Shown: in pieces, positions 9,351 to 17,359 of the stretch
Layout: the number at the start of each line of letters is the position of its first letter
Numbering within the stretch: position 1 is the first letter of the stretch
Assembly (NCBI GenBank): GCA_017453565.1
Contig: JAFTEQ010000016.1
Location: 1 to 47,056 of the forward strand
Direction: 5' to 3'
Length of the DNA stretch: 47,056 nucleotides
Source: Bacteroidales bacterium
GTDB lineage: Bacteria > Bacteroidota > Bacteroidia > Bacteroidales > UBA932
Notes under the pieces: model-generated
Told to the model about the DNA's origin: nothing
The model's database searches: none
Seen by the model: only the letters and a program-made list of their open reading frames with translations
Program-made: the position numbers and the translations under genes

Positions 9351-10709
9351 CTATTTCATTTTGAGCCAACGCCAGAGGTCGCCCCAGGTCGACTTCTTGC
9401 CGAACATGAGGATGCCCACGTTGTAGATCTTGGCCGAGGCCCAGGCAAGGCCGATGAAGGTGAGGATGAGCAGACCGATCGAAAGGCCGAGCTCCCAGCC
9501 GGGGACGCCGAAGGGCAGGCGCGAAATCATGACGATGGGCGAGGTGAAGGGAATGATCGACCCCCAGAACGCAATGGGACTGTCGGGCGCCCGGAACGCG
9601 TAGAGGGCGATGATATAGCCCAGCATCAGCGGTATGGTGAGCGGCAGCTGGAGCTGCTGTGTGTCGGCTTCGTTCTCCACGGCCGAACCGATGGCGGCGA
9701 AGAGCGAGGCGTAAAGCAGGTAACCGAAGATGAAATAGATGAGGAAGAGGCCCAGGATGCGGCCGTAGGGCAGGTTGCGAACGGTGCTCAGCACCACGGC
9801 CATCTCACTCTCGTCGCCCGCCTGCGCGGTGAGGGCTTCCAGATTATCGGGATGAACGCCCATCGTGCTCACCGACTGCGTGGCCACGGCGCCGTCCTTC
9901 AGGAGTTCGGTTCCCAGGAACGAACCGGCCACCCCGATGATGAGCCCCGAGAGAAGGATCCAGAGCAGGAACTGCGTGAGGGCCACCAGCGCAATGCCGA
10001 TGATCTTGCCGAACATGAGTTCGGTGGCTTTCACCGAGCTCACCAGCACCTCTACCACGCGGCTCGATTTCTCCTCGATCACGGCGCTCATGACCATGCT
10101 TCCGAACATCGTTATGAAGATGAAGAGGAAGATGCCCAGCACCATGGAAAGGATGGAGTAGACGCCCGCTTCGGAGAGTTTTTCCTCGCCGTCCTCACCC
10201 AGGGTGTAGGAGCGGAGTTTCACGTCGGATTTCACGTCCTTGAGGATCTGGTCGAGCCCGTCGATGCCGTAGGAAGCCACGCGGTAGTCTTCCACCGCCT
10301 TGTCGATGCGGTGGCCGATGTTCTCGGTGAGTTCCATCCCGAAGGGCTTGGGCGAGTAGAGCCCGGCCGAAGAGACGGTCTTGTTCTCGGCGTCGAGCGC
10401 ACCCACGGAGAGGACGCCGTCGCAGCCCAGAGTCGAAAGCGCGTTCTTCACGCTGTCGAGCGGCATGTCGCTGCAGTCCTTATAATGGATGGTTTCGCCG
10501 TCTTCCAGATAAGGCAGGACGATGCCCGAGGCATCCACCACGGCGATGGTTTTGGTTTTTTCCTTGGAGCTCATAACGGCTACCATCACGCCTACGGTAA
10601 GGCCCGCGACGAGGATGGGGACGAGGAGCGTGGTCCAGAGGAAACTCTTTTTCTTAACCCGGTTCAGGTATTCCCGACCGATGATGATTCCGGTAGTCTT
10701 CAGGTTCAT
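9351..10709 (-). CDS. ABC transporter permease, NatB/ABC-2 type
   Basis: A 452-residue membrane protein with an N-terminal cytosolic segment (RVKKKSFLW), a first membrane helix at about residues 25-48, a large extracytoplasmic domain to about residue 175, then five or six helices ending near 440. This is the layout of NatB/YhaP-type ABC-2 exporters. EEKSSRVVEVLVSSVKATELMFGKIIG is cut here to its recognisable core, EEKSSRVVEVL with ELMFGKI, a family signature. Its ATPase partner is encoded just upstream (ATGA overlap). The substrate is unknown; sodium, peptide or antibiotic export are roles known for relatives. The 5'-nucleotidase genes follow within 5 bases. Confidence 0.9.
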   Translation of the reverse strand: MNLKTTGIIIGREYLNRVKKKSFLWTTLLVPILVAGLTVGVMVAVMSSKEKTKTIAVVDASGIVLPYLEDGETIHYKDCSDMPLDSVKNALSTLGCDGVLSVGALDAENKTVSSAGLYSPKPFGMELTENIGHRIDKAVEDYRVASYGIDGLDQILKDVKSDVKLRSYTLGEDGEEKLSEAGVYSILSMVLGIFLFIFITMFGSMVMSAVIEEKSSRVVEVLVSSVKATELMFGKIIGIALVALTQFLLWILLSGLIIGVAGSFLGTELLKDGAVATQSVSTMGVHPDNLEALTAQAGDESEMAVVLSTVRNLPYGRILGLFLIYFIFGYLLYASLFAAIGSAVENEADTQQLQLPLTIPLMLGYIIALYAFRAPDSPIAFWGSIIPFTSPIVMISRLPFGVPGWELGLSIGLLILTFIGLAWASAKIYNVGILMFGKKSTWGDLWRWLKMK

Positions 10710-11569
10710 TGCTTGTCCTCCCCTTCCGTTACGAGTTTAATGAAAATGTCGTTCATCCGGGGCATCAGTTCCCGGTATGCGTTGATCTGTACGCCTTTCT
10801 GGAGGAAGGCGCTCAGGGTAGAGGCGCCGTCGGTCTCCCGCGGGAACACCTCGGTGTGGCGGCCGTCCGCATCGGTCCAGACCAGTTCCACGTTGTTGTT
10901 GCCGTATTTGCGCCTGATTTCGTCGACACCGCCCGTAATCACGAACCGGGCGCGGTTGATGAGCGCAATGTCGTCGCAGAGCTCCTCTACCGACTCCATG
11001 TTGTGCGTGGAGAGGATGATGGTGGCGCCTTCGTCTTTGAGCCGAAGGATTTCCTTGCGGATGAGGTCGGCGTTCACCGGATCGAAGCCTGAGAACGGCT
11101 CATCGAGGATCATGAGCGATGGCCGGTGCACCACGGTGGTGATGAATTGCAGCTTCTGCGCCATGCCTTTGGAGAGTTCCTCCAACTTCTTGTTCCACCA
11201 GTCCTGGATGCCGAAACGGATGAACCACTCCTTGAGGGCGGCTTGCGCGTCATGGCTGCTCATCCCTTTCAGCCGCGCCAGATACATGGCCTGGTCGCCC
11301 ACCTTCATTTTCCGGTACAGGCCGCGCTCCTCGGGCATGTAGCCGATGCGGGCAACGTCCTCGCGGGTGATGGGGTGACCGTCAAAAAGAACCTGCCCTC
11401 CGCCGGGCACGGTGATGCGGTTGATGATGCGGATGAGGGTGGTCTTCCCCGCCCCGTTCGGGCCGAGCAGACCGAAGATACGTCCTTGTGGGATGTCGAG
11501 GCTCACGTGGTCGAGCGCCACTTTTTCACCAAAGCGTTTGCAGACATCCCTGCATTCGATAATTCCCAT
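10706..11569 (-). CDS. ABC transporter ATP-binding protein, NatA type
   Basis: A 287-residue ATPase. Walker A is GPNGAGKTT (residues 36-44), the Q-loop region is IGYMPEERGLYRKM, the signature is LSKGMAQKL, Walker B is LMILDEPFSGFDP, and the switch histidine is in LSTHNM. The PEERGLY sequence and the 60-residue C-terminal extension are typical of the NatA/YhaQ branch paired with ABC-2 permeases. It would power the permease encoded downstream, with which it overlaps by four bases. It is the first gene of the operon, with a promoter box 25 bases upstream of the start. Confidence 0.93.
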   Translation of the reverse strand: MGIIECRDVCKRFGEKVALDHVSLDIPQGRIFGLLGPNGAGKTTLIRIINRITVPGGGQVLFDGHPITREDVARIGYMPEERGLYRKMKVGDQAMYLARLKGMSSHDAQAALKEWFIRFGIQDWWNKKLEELSKGMAQKLQFITTVVHRPSLMILDEPFSGFDPVNADLIRKEILRLKDEGATIILSTHNMESVEELCDDIALINRARFVITGGVDEIRRKYGNNNVELVWTDADGRHTEVFPRETDGASTLSAFLQKGVQINAYRELMPRMNDIFIKLVTEGEDKQ

Positions 11570-11594
11570 TCTTCAAGATATGTTTAAGACTGTG

Positions 11595-11602
11595 CAAAGA
11601 TA
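11595..11602 (-). promoter_or_regulatory. Bacteroidota -7 box for the natAB/5'-nucleotidase operon
   Basis: The minus strand reads TATCTTTG, an exact TAnnTTTG match, 25 bases before the ATPase start. Confidence 0.65.
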
Positions 11603-11614
11603 GAATTATTTTCG

Positions 11615-11622
11615 TATTTTTG
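11615..11622 (+). promoter_or_regulatory. Bacteroidota -7 box for holA
   Basis: TATTTTTG, an exact match, ends 22 bases before the holA ATG at 11645. It is divergent from the box at 11595-11602, only 12 bases away. Confidence 0.65.
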
Positions 11623-11644
11623 TAAGGAAACAACGCAGTCAACC

Positions 11645-12682
11645 ATGGCGAAAAAAGCCTCCGATGCCGCCTCCGAAAGCCGGGCCCTCATTGAGGAGAT
11701 CCGTGCGGGCGTCTTCAAGCCCGTCTACCTCCTGATGGGCGAGGAGCCTTACTATCCCGACCGGGTCTGCGACGAGATCGTGGCGCACTGCGTGGACGAG
11801 GGCTTCAAAGATTTCAACGAGACCATCTGTTACGGGCCGGACGTAACGCCGAACATGGTCATCACCGCTGCCCGGCGCTATCCCATGATGGCAGACCGGC
11901 AGCTCGTGGTGGTGAAGGAAGCACAGAATATGAAAGGCCTCGAGGAACTCGCCCTCTACTGCAACAATCCGCTCGATTCCACGGTGCTGGTGCTGCTGCT
12001 GCGCGGCGCCTCGGCCGACAAGCGTAAATCGCTCTACAAGAGCGTGCAGAAAGTGGGTGCCGTGCTGGAATCGCCCGCCATCAGAGACTATGAGATCGCC
12101 CGTTGGATCGGGGCCTACTACCAGGGCCGCGGACTTGAAATCGATCCCAGGGCCGCTGCGCTGCTGGGCGAATCGGCCGGGACCAACCTCTCCGCTATCG
12201 TAACGGAAACCGACAAACTGGTACGGAGCCTGCCCGAGGGCACGAGGAAGGTCACCCTGGAGGACATCGAGCGCAACGTGGGCGTCTCACGCGAATTCAG
12301 CATCTTCGAGCTCACCCGCGCCCTGTCGGCCGGGAAAGCCACCGACGCCCTGCGCCTCGCCGCCCGGATCGGTTCTGCGGCCCGCTTCCAGATGCCTGCC
12401 GCCGTGAGCGCGCTCTTCACGCATTTCTACCGCATCCTTCGCTATGAATCCCTGCTGCTCAAGGGCCTTGTCGACCCCGAGGAGAAAGCCCGGGTTCTGG
12501 GCGTCAATCCCTATTTCTTCCGTGAATACGACGAAGCCGTGCGCCGTTATCCGCTGCCCAAGACCATGGCCGTGGTGTCGCTGCTCTGCGAATACGATTA
12601 TCTGGGTAAAGGCGGAGACGGTGGGGCAGCCACGCCCGAAGAACTCCTTGTTGAACTGACAGCCAAAATCCTGAATACATGA
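11645..12682 (+). CDS. holA: DNA polymerase III subunit delta
   Basis: A 345-residue protein of normal HolA length. PVYLLMGEEPYYPDRVCDEI (about residues 28-47) is the conserved start of the AAA+-like domain I. The middle has MMADRQLVVVKEA and YCNNPLDSTVLVLL; the C-terminal collar helices begin near 210 with VGVSREFSIFELTRAL. Delta is the wrench that opens the sliding clamp in the clamp loader; it has the fold but no working ATPase site. It heads a run of tightly spaced genes, with the sulfatase starting inside its last codons (ATGA at 12679-12682). Confidence 0.93.
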   Translation: MAKKASDAASESRALIEEIRAGVFKPVYLLMGEEPYYPDRVCDEIVAHCVDEGFKDFNETICYGPDVTPNMVITAARRYPMMADRQLVVVKEAQNMKGLEELALYCNNPLDSTVLVLLLRGASADKRKSLYKSVQKVGAVLESPAIRDYEIARWIGAYYQGRGLEIDPRAAALLGESAGTNLSAIVTETDKLVRSLPEGTRKVTLEDIERNVGVSREFSIFELTRALSAGKATDALRLAARIGSAARFQMPAAVSALFTHFYRILRYESLLLKGLVDPEEKARVLGVNPYFFREYDEAVRRYPLPKTMAVVSLLCEYDYLGKGGDGGAATPEELLVELTAKILNT

Positions 12683-14235
12683 AGTATCCACTTATCGCCG
12701 CCGGGGGCCTGCTCACGCTCCTGCCGGCCGTTGCCGAGGCCAAAAAGGCACCCGAACGTCCCAACGTGCTCTTTATCGCCGTCGATGACCTGAAGCCCGT
12801 ACTGGGTTGTTACGGCGACACGTACGCCCACTCTCCCAACATCGATGCCCTGGCGGCCGTGTCCACGCTGTTCGAACACTGCTACTGCCAGCAGGCCGTT
12901 TCGGCGGCCACGAGGGCGAGCCTGCTCACGGGCGTTCGTCCCGACAGCACCAAGGTTTGGGATCTCAAGACCCTCATCCGCGACAAGAACCCCGACATCC
13001 TCACCATGCCGCAGTATTTCGCGCAGCAGGGTTATGAGACGGCCGGAATCGGCAAGATCTACGACTCCCGCAGCGTGGACAAGCAGCAGGATGAGGTTTC
13101 CTGGAGCCTGCCCTATCTGAAAGCCCGCTCCTACATGGATCCGAAATACGCGAAGAGTCTTGTGAACGGCTATCAAGACCCGGATTACGCTGCCAAGGCG
13201 CGTGTCGTCATGAAAGAAGGCCGGGCTCAAGGCCTGAGCGGGAAACCGCTCGACCGCTACATGAGCCAGCACGGACTGAAACCCAGCACCGAATGCCTCG
13301 ACCTGCCCGACGATGCCTATCAGGACGGCGGAACGGCCAAGGGCGCCATTGAGTACCTCAAGAATATGCGTCCCAAGGACAAACCCTTCTTCCTGGCCGT
13401 GGGGTTTGTGAAACCGCATCTGCCCTTTGTGGCGCCCAAGCGTTACTGGGACCTCTACAAGCGCGAGGATGCTCCCCTTGCCCAGTTCCGGCTCCGGGCC
13501 GAAGGTTCGCCCGAATACGGCAACCACAATAGCGGAGAGCTCAAGCAGTACACCGATATCCCCGCCGTGTACGAGTATTCGGACGTCACCAATACCGTCC
13601 TGCCCGATGAAAAGCAGCGTGAGCTCATCCATGGCTATTATTCTGCCATGTCCTATACCGACGCCCAGATCGGGAAGGTCCTGCAGGCCCTTCGTGAGGA
13701 AGGACTCTCGGACAGCACCATCATCGTCCTCTGGGGCGACCACGGCTGGCATCTGGGCGACCACGGCCTTTGGAACAAGCACACCGATTTCGAGAACGCC
13801 ACCCACGTGCCCATGATTATCCACGTGCCCGGCGCCGCTCCGTCCCGTGTGAGCCAGCCCGTTGAATTCCTCGACATCTTCCCCACCCTCTGCGAGGCTA
13901 CGGGCCTGAAGACGCCCAGGCGTCTCGACGGCGTCTCCCTGCTGAAAGCCGTGCGCAGCGGCAAGGAACCCGGAACGGAGCTGGCCGTGAGCCAATGGCC
14001 GGGCCGCAAGAACACCATGGGGTATTCGCTCCGCACCGGACGCTACCGCTACACGGTGTGGGTCAACTGGAACAAACGGGTGCTCGACGCCGATGACGTG
14101 AAGGGCGAAGAACTCTATGACTATGAAGCAGACCCGCTCGAGAAGGTGAACCTCATTGACCGTCCGGGCTACGAAAAGGCTTCGGCTGAAATGCGCGCCC
14201 GCTGGAAGGAATATCGCAAGAAATACGGTCTCTGA
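12679..14235 (+). CDS. Secreted sulfatase, iduronate-2-sulfatase-like, serine-type
   Basis: A 518-residue protein with a Sec signal peptide (residues 1-21). Metal-binding VDDLKP follows RPNVLFIA near the N-terminus. The formylglycine motif is S75-A76-A77-T78-R79 in QQAVSAATRASLLTG, fitting the S-x-[P/A]-x-R serine type rather than the common C-x-P-x-R. Serine-type sulfatases are matured by the radical-SAM enzyme anSME, which is not in this window. GDHGWHLGDHGLWNKHTDFE is seen near residues 353-372 and supplies further metal and sulfate ligands. The overall pattern is that of the S1_7/I2S-like group acting on sulfated sugars in the periplasm. It overlaps holA by four bases and the next gene by one, an odd place for a catabolic enzyme. 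Confidence 0.9.
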   Translation: MKYPLIAAGGLLTLLPAVAEAKKAPERPNVLFIAVDDLKPVLGCYGDTYAHSPNIDALAAVSTLFEHCYCQQAVSAATRASLLTGVRPDSTKVWDLKTLIRDKNPDILTMPQYFAQQGYETAGIGKIYDSRSVDKQQDEVSWSLPYLKARSYMDPKYAKSLVNGYQDPDYAAKARVVMKEGRAQGLSGKPLDRYMSQHGLKPSTECLDLPDDAYQDGGTAKGAIEYLKNMRPKDKPFFLAVGFVKPHLPFVAPKRYWDLYKREDAPLAQFRLRAEGSPEYGNHNSGELKQYTDIPAVYEYSDVTNTVLPDEKQRELIHGYYSAMSYTDAQIGKVLQALREEGLSDSTIIVLWGDHGWHLGDHGLWNKHTDFENATHVPMIIHVPGAAPSRVSQPVEFLDIFPTLCEATGLKTPRRLDGVSLLKAVRSGKEPGTELAVSQWPGRKNTMGYSLRTGRYRYTVWVNWNKRVLDADDVKGEELYDYEADPLEKVNLIDRPGYEKASAEMRARWKEYRKKYGL

Positions 14236-14660
14236 TGCCTTCCGCTCCTAAGACGCTCTATGATCCACTGCGCCGCAAGGAAGTGGCCGCCACGCCCGAG
14301 GAACGGGTGCGGCAGTGGTTCATCGCCGTCCTGGAGCAGAGTTTCCGGGTGCCGCGTCACCAGATGATGAGTGAGGTGCAGATGCACTTCGGTTCCAAAC
14401 CCTGGCGCGCCGACATTCTGGTCTACGACCGCCGGCAGGAACCGCTCGTGATCGTGGAGTGCAAACGGGAAGAAGTGGAAATAGATGCAGCCGTGCTGGA
14501 ACAGGCCCTGCGCTACCACGCTGTACTCCATGCTCCTTATCTCTTCCTCACGAACGGCCGGAGCACCTGCCTGTACCGTCGAAGGGGCGATGCGGTGACC
14601 CCGCTCGACCATATACCCAGCTATGAAGAAATGGTCGCCTCTGCGGCCGCAAATGCGTGA
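14235..14660 (+). CDS. Stand-alone type I restriction R-subunit N-terminal (HSDR_N) domain protein
   Basis: A 141-residue protein consisting only of the HSDR_N nuclease-like domain. A PD-(D/E)xK core is visible: D60 in RADILVYD, then E75 and K77 in LVIVECKRE, followed by VLEQALRYHAVLHAPYLFLTNG, the usual last part of the domain. There is no helicase, HsdM or HsdS nearby, so it is not a restriction system. Such single-domain proteins are frequent in Bacteroidota, often beside holA-type genes; their role (DNA cleavage or repair) is unproven. The start ATG overlaps the sulfatase TGA by one base, so translation is probably coupled. Confidence 0.87.
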   Translation: MPSAPKTLYDPLRRKEVAATPEERVRQWFIAVLEQSFRVPRHQMMSEVQMHFGSKPWRADILVYDRRQEPLVIVECKREEVEIDAAVLEQALRYHAVLHAPYLFLTNGRSTCLYRRRGDAVTPLDHIPSYEEMVASAAANA

Positions 14661-14665
14661 ATGCC

Positions 14666-16138
14666 ATGGAAACCCGTGCAGAACAGTTCGTAGACCGCAG
14701 GATCTTCCGCATCGTGAGCGATGTTGCGGCCGAGCGGGGCGTACGCGCGTTCGTCATTGGCGGCTACGTACGCGACTGTTTCCTGGGGACGCCCTCTAAG
14801 GACATAGATATAGTGGTGGAAGGAAGCGGAATTGATTTCGCGCGTGCCGTGGGTGAGGTGACCAAATCAAAAGTTCAGTATTTCAAGAATTTCGGGACGG
14901 CGATGCTGCGTTTCCAGGGTAACGAGATCGAGTTTGTCGGCGCTCGGAAGGAGTCGTACCGGAGGGAATCGCGCAAGCCCATCGTGGAAAACGGCAGCCT
15001 GCGCGACGACCAGCTCCGGCGCGACTTTACCATCAACGCCATGGCCTTCAGCCTCCAGGCCGAAGACTTCGGGGCGCTGGTCGACCCGTTCGGTGGCATC
15101 AGGGACCTTGCCGCCGGGATTATCCGGACGCCGCTCGATCCCGACACCACCTACTCCGATGACACGCTCCGTATGCTGCGGGCCATACGCTTCTGCACGC
15201 GTCTGAGTACGCCGGAGCATCCTTTCCACATTGTGCCGGAGTCGCTCGACTCCATGCGGCGCCTGAACGGACGGCTTTCCATCCTGAGTACGGAGCGCAT
15301 CACAGACGAGCTCTGCAAGATGCTCCGTACCGACCAGCCGTCCATGGCCTTCCGCCTGCTCGACGAGACGGGGCTACTCCCCCGGATCCTGCCCGAACTG
15401 AGCGCGTTAAAGGGCGTGGAAACGATTGAGGGAATGGGACATAAGGAGAATTTTTCGCACACCCTCGCTGTGCTCGACAACGTGGTGGCGGCGCAGCGGG
15501 CGCGCGATGAAGTCGCGCCCCCCGGGCCGGACCGGCCCGACAGCCTCTGGCTGCGCTGGGCCGCCCTGCTGCACGACATTGGCAAGCCTGCCACCAAGCG
15601 CTTCGTGCCCGGCCAGGGCTGGACCTTCCACGGCCACGACATCGTGGGGTCGCGCATGGTCCCCCGCATCTTCACCGCCCTGAAGCTCCCGCTCGACGAA
15701 AAGATGAAATACGTGCGCAAGCTGGTCTGGCTGCATCTCAGGCCCATCGCCCTGGTAGACGAGGAAGTCACCGACTCCGCCGTACGGCGCCTTCTTTTCG
15801 ACGCCGGTGACGACATCGACGACCTTATGCTCCTGGCCGGCGCCGACATCACCTCCAAGAACCCGGCGAAGGTGGCACGCATCAAGGCCAATTTCGAACT
15901 GGTGAAACGCAAACTCGTTGAAGTGGAGGAGAAGGATGCCATCCGCAACTTCAAGAATCCCATCACCGGCGACTACGTGATGGAACTCTACGGCATACCG
16001 CCCTGTTCCGAGATCGGCATCCTCAAGGAATATGTGAAGGAAGCCATTCTCGACGGCCGGATTGGCAACAATTTCGAAGAGGCCGATGCGCTTATGCGTG
16101 AGAAGGCCGCTGAAATGGGCCTGAAACCGTGCAAATAG
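14666..16138 (+). CDS. cca: CCA-adding tRNA nucleotidyltransferase with HD domain
   Basis: A 490-residue protein. The nucleotidyltransferase head has IGGYVRDCFLG (residues 31-41) and the catalytic DID pair D46/D48, then RRDFTINAMAF, typical of class II CCA enzymes. RNA- and head-binding helices follow (about 150-240), then an HD domain with LLHDIGKPATKRF (H303, D304). It adds or repairs the 3' CCA of tRNAs; the HD domain can give phosphohydrolase activity. The ATG at 14666 is chosen; a GTG at 14657 that overlaps the previous stop is an alternative giving three more residues. The last ten bases overlap the next gene. Confidence 0.93.
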   Translation: METRAEQFVDRRIFRIVSDVAAERGVRAFVIGGYVRDCFLGTPSKDIDIVVEGSGIDFARAVGEVTKSKVQYFKNFGTAMLRFQGNEIEFVGARKESYRRESRKPIVENGSLRDDQLRRDFTINAMAFSLQAEDFGALVDPFGGIRDLAAGIIRTPLDPDTTYSDDTLRMLRAIRFCTRLSTPEHPFHIVPESLDSMRRLNGRLSILSTERITDELCKMLRTDQPSMAFRLLDETGLLPRILPELSALKGVETIEGMGHKENFSHTLAVLDNVVAAQRARDEVAPPGPDRPDSLWLRWAALLHDIGKPATKRFVPGQGWTFHGHDIVGSRMVPRIFTALKLPLDEKMKYVRKLVWLHLRPIALVDEEVTDSAVRRLLFDAGDDIDDLMLLAGADITSKNPAKVARIKANFELVKRKLVEVEEKDAIRNFKNPITGDYVMELYGIPPCSEIGILKEYVKEAILDGRIGNNFEEADALMREKAAEMGLKPCK

Positions 16139-17079
16139 AGCCCTTCATAGCCTATATCGGATCTGTGCGCCGCTATTCGCCCCGCACGATTCAACGCTAC
16201 CGTGAAGTTCTGCAGTCCTTCGCGCAGCAATGCGGCGGCGTGATCGACACGGTTTCCATACGCAACTACGAAGTCTGGCTGCTCGACGTAAAGAAAGAAC
16301 AGCCCCGTTCTGTGAATCAGCAGCTCAGCATCCTGAGCGCTTACTGCAAATACCTGGTGCGTACGGGTGAACTCGCGAGTAATCCCGTACGGCTCGTGAC
16401 CCGGCCCAAGACTCCCAAGAACATCCCCGTTTTCTACAGGGACGAGGCCCTCGAAGCCTATTTCCGGAATACGGAAGCCGATGCCGGCCCCGACAGCCTC
16501 GAACTCCTGCTCGCCCTGCCCGCTACGGACAAGACCGCGAAAGAACTCTATACCCGAAGGCTGCACCGGCTCATCATCTCGTTGCTCTCCGGCACGGGCA
16601 TACGCCGCTCTGAACTTATCGGGCTGGAACAGAGTTCCTTCGACACCGCACGCAGGACCCTCTTGGTGCGCGGCAAGGGCGACAAGATGCGTGAAATCCC
16701 ACTAATTTCTTCTTTATGTGAAGAAATCTCCTTATATTTGAGTGCGGCCGACGCTTTCCTGACCGGCAGCCAGGCTCCGTCGCTCCTGCGCACACCTTCC
16801 GGCAAGAGACTCTATCCCGTCTATGTAGACCGGGTCGTGAAGCAGGGACTGGGCGCCACGCAGGGCATTACCGGCAGAAAAAGTCCGCACGTACTCCGGC
16901 ACAGCCTGGCCAGTTCCCTGCTTGATGCGGGGGCCGACCTGAATGCCATCAAGGAGTTGCTCGGACACAGTTCGCTGGCCGCAACCCAGGTCTACACGCA
17001 CAGCAGCGTGGAACGACTCAGAAAAGTATACGAAAACGCCCATCCCCGGGCAAAAAATGAAGGTAACCATGGAGATTAA
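16129..17079 (+). CDS. xerC: Tyrosine recombinase XerC/XerD-type
   Basis: A 316-residue protein starting at a GTG inside the end of cca. The SAM-like N-terminal DNA-binding domain (about 1-95) contains YSPRTIQRYREVL. The catalytic domain has R159 (TGIRRSEL), the lysine in GKGDK, H254 and R257 (HVLRH), H280 (LLGHSSL) and nucleophile Y289 (TQVYTH). This is the full active set. Length and context (between cca and hpf, no attachment sites or other phage genes) indicate the housekeeping chromosome-dimer resolvase rather than an integrase. XerC versus XerD cannot be decided by eye; xerC next to hpf is common in Bacteroidales. Confidence 0.9.
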   Translation: MQIEPFIAYIGSVRRYSPRTIQRYREVLQSFAQQCGGVIDTVSIRNYEVWLLDVKKEQPRSVNQQLSILSAYCKYLVRTGELASNPVRLVTRPKTPKNIPVFYRDEALEAYFRNTEADAGPDSLELLLALPATDKTAKELYTRRLHRLIISLLSGTGIRRSELIGLEQSSFDTARRTLLVRGKGDKMREIPLISSLCEEISLYLSAADAFLTGSQAPSLLRTPSGKRLYPVYVDRVVKQGLGATQGITGRKSPHVLRHSLASSLLDAGADLNAIKELLGHSSLAATQVYTHSSVERLRKVYENAHPRAKNEGNHGD

Positions 17080-17356
17080 GATCAAAGCCCTCAAATTCGA
17101 TCCCGATCAGAGACTGACCGCGTTCATCGAAAAGAAAGTGAGCCGTCTGGCCCGTTTCTTCGACAGCGAGAACAACATTGCCGAAGTGACGCTCAAGAAC
17201 GACGTAGACGGCAAGATGGCCCGCATCCAGATTCACATTCCCGGTGAGGATCTGCTCATCGAGCGTGACGCCAAGACCTTCGAAGACGCCATCACCGCCG
17301 GTGTTGACGCCATGAAAGAGAAAATCACCCGTTCCAAGGAGAAAAAACAGGAATAG
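17069..17356 (+). CDS. hpf: Ribosome hibernation-promoting factor, short form (HPF/YfiA)
   Basis: A 95-residue protein starting MEIKIKALKFDPDQRL, the usual Bacteroidota N-terminus, with FIEKKVSRLARFF and the basic, helical end MKEKITRSKEKK. It has the ribosome-binding domain only, without the C-terminal dimerisation domain of long HPF. It binds the 30S decoding site and silences ribosomes in stationary phase. An AAGG five bases before the ATG at 17069 supports this start; an ATG at 17057 is possible and adds four residues. It overlaps the xerC end, and the next gene starts three bases after its stop. Confidence 0.92.
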   Translation: MEIKIKALKFDPDQRLTAFIEKKVSRLARFFDSENNIAEVTLKNDVDGKMARIQIHIPGEDLLIERDAKTFEDAITAGVDAMKEKITRSKEKKQE

Positions 17357-17359
17357 GCC

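Noticed and set aside
9345-11342. 665-residue plus-strand open frame opposite the ABC transporter and nucleotidase genes
   Set aside because: It lies antisense to well-recognised genes and has a composition typical of a GC-rich reverse frame (His, Gly, Arg, Asp-rich, no family motif).
12598-13995. 465-residue minus-strand frame opposite the sulfatase
   Set aside because: Shadow of the sulfatase reading frame; no motif, no promoter box, no plausible start context.
14235-14660. Part of a type I restriction-modification system
   Set aside because: No helicase motor, HsdM or HsdS genes nearby; only the N-terminal domain is present.
16129-17079. Integrase of a mobile element
   Set aside because: Housekeeping neighbours (cca, hpf), overlap with cca, no attachment repeats and no other mobile genes fit XerC/D instead.
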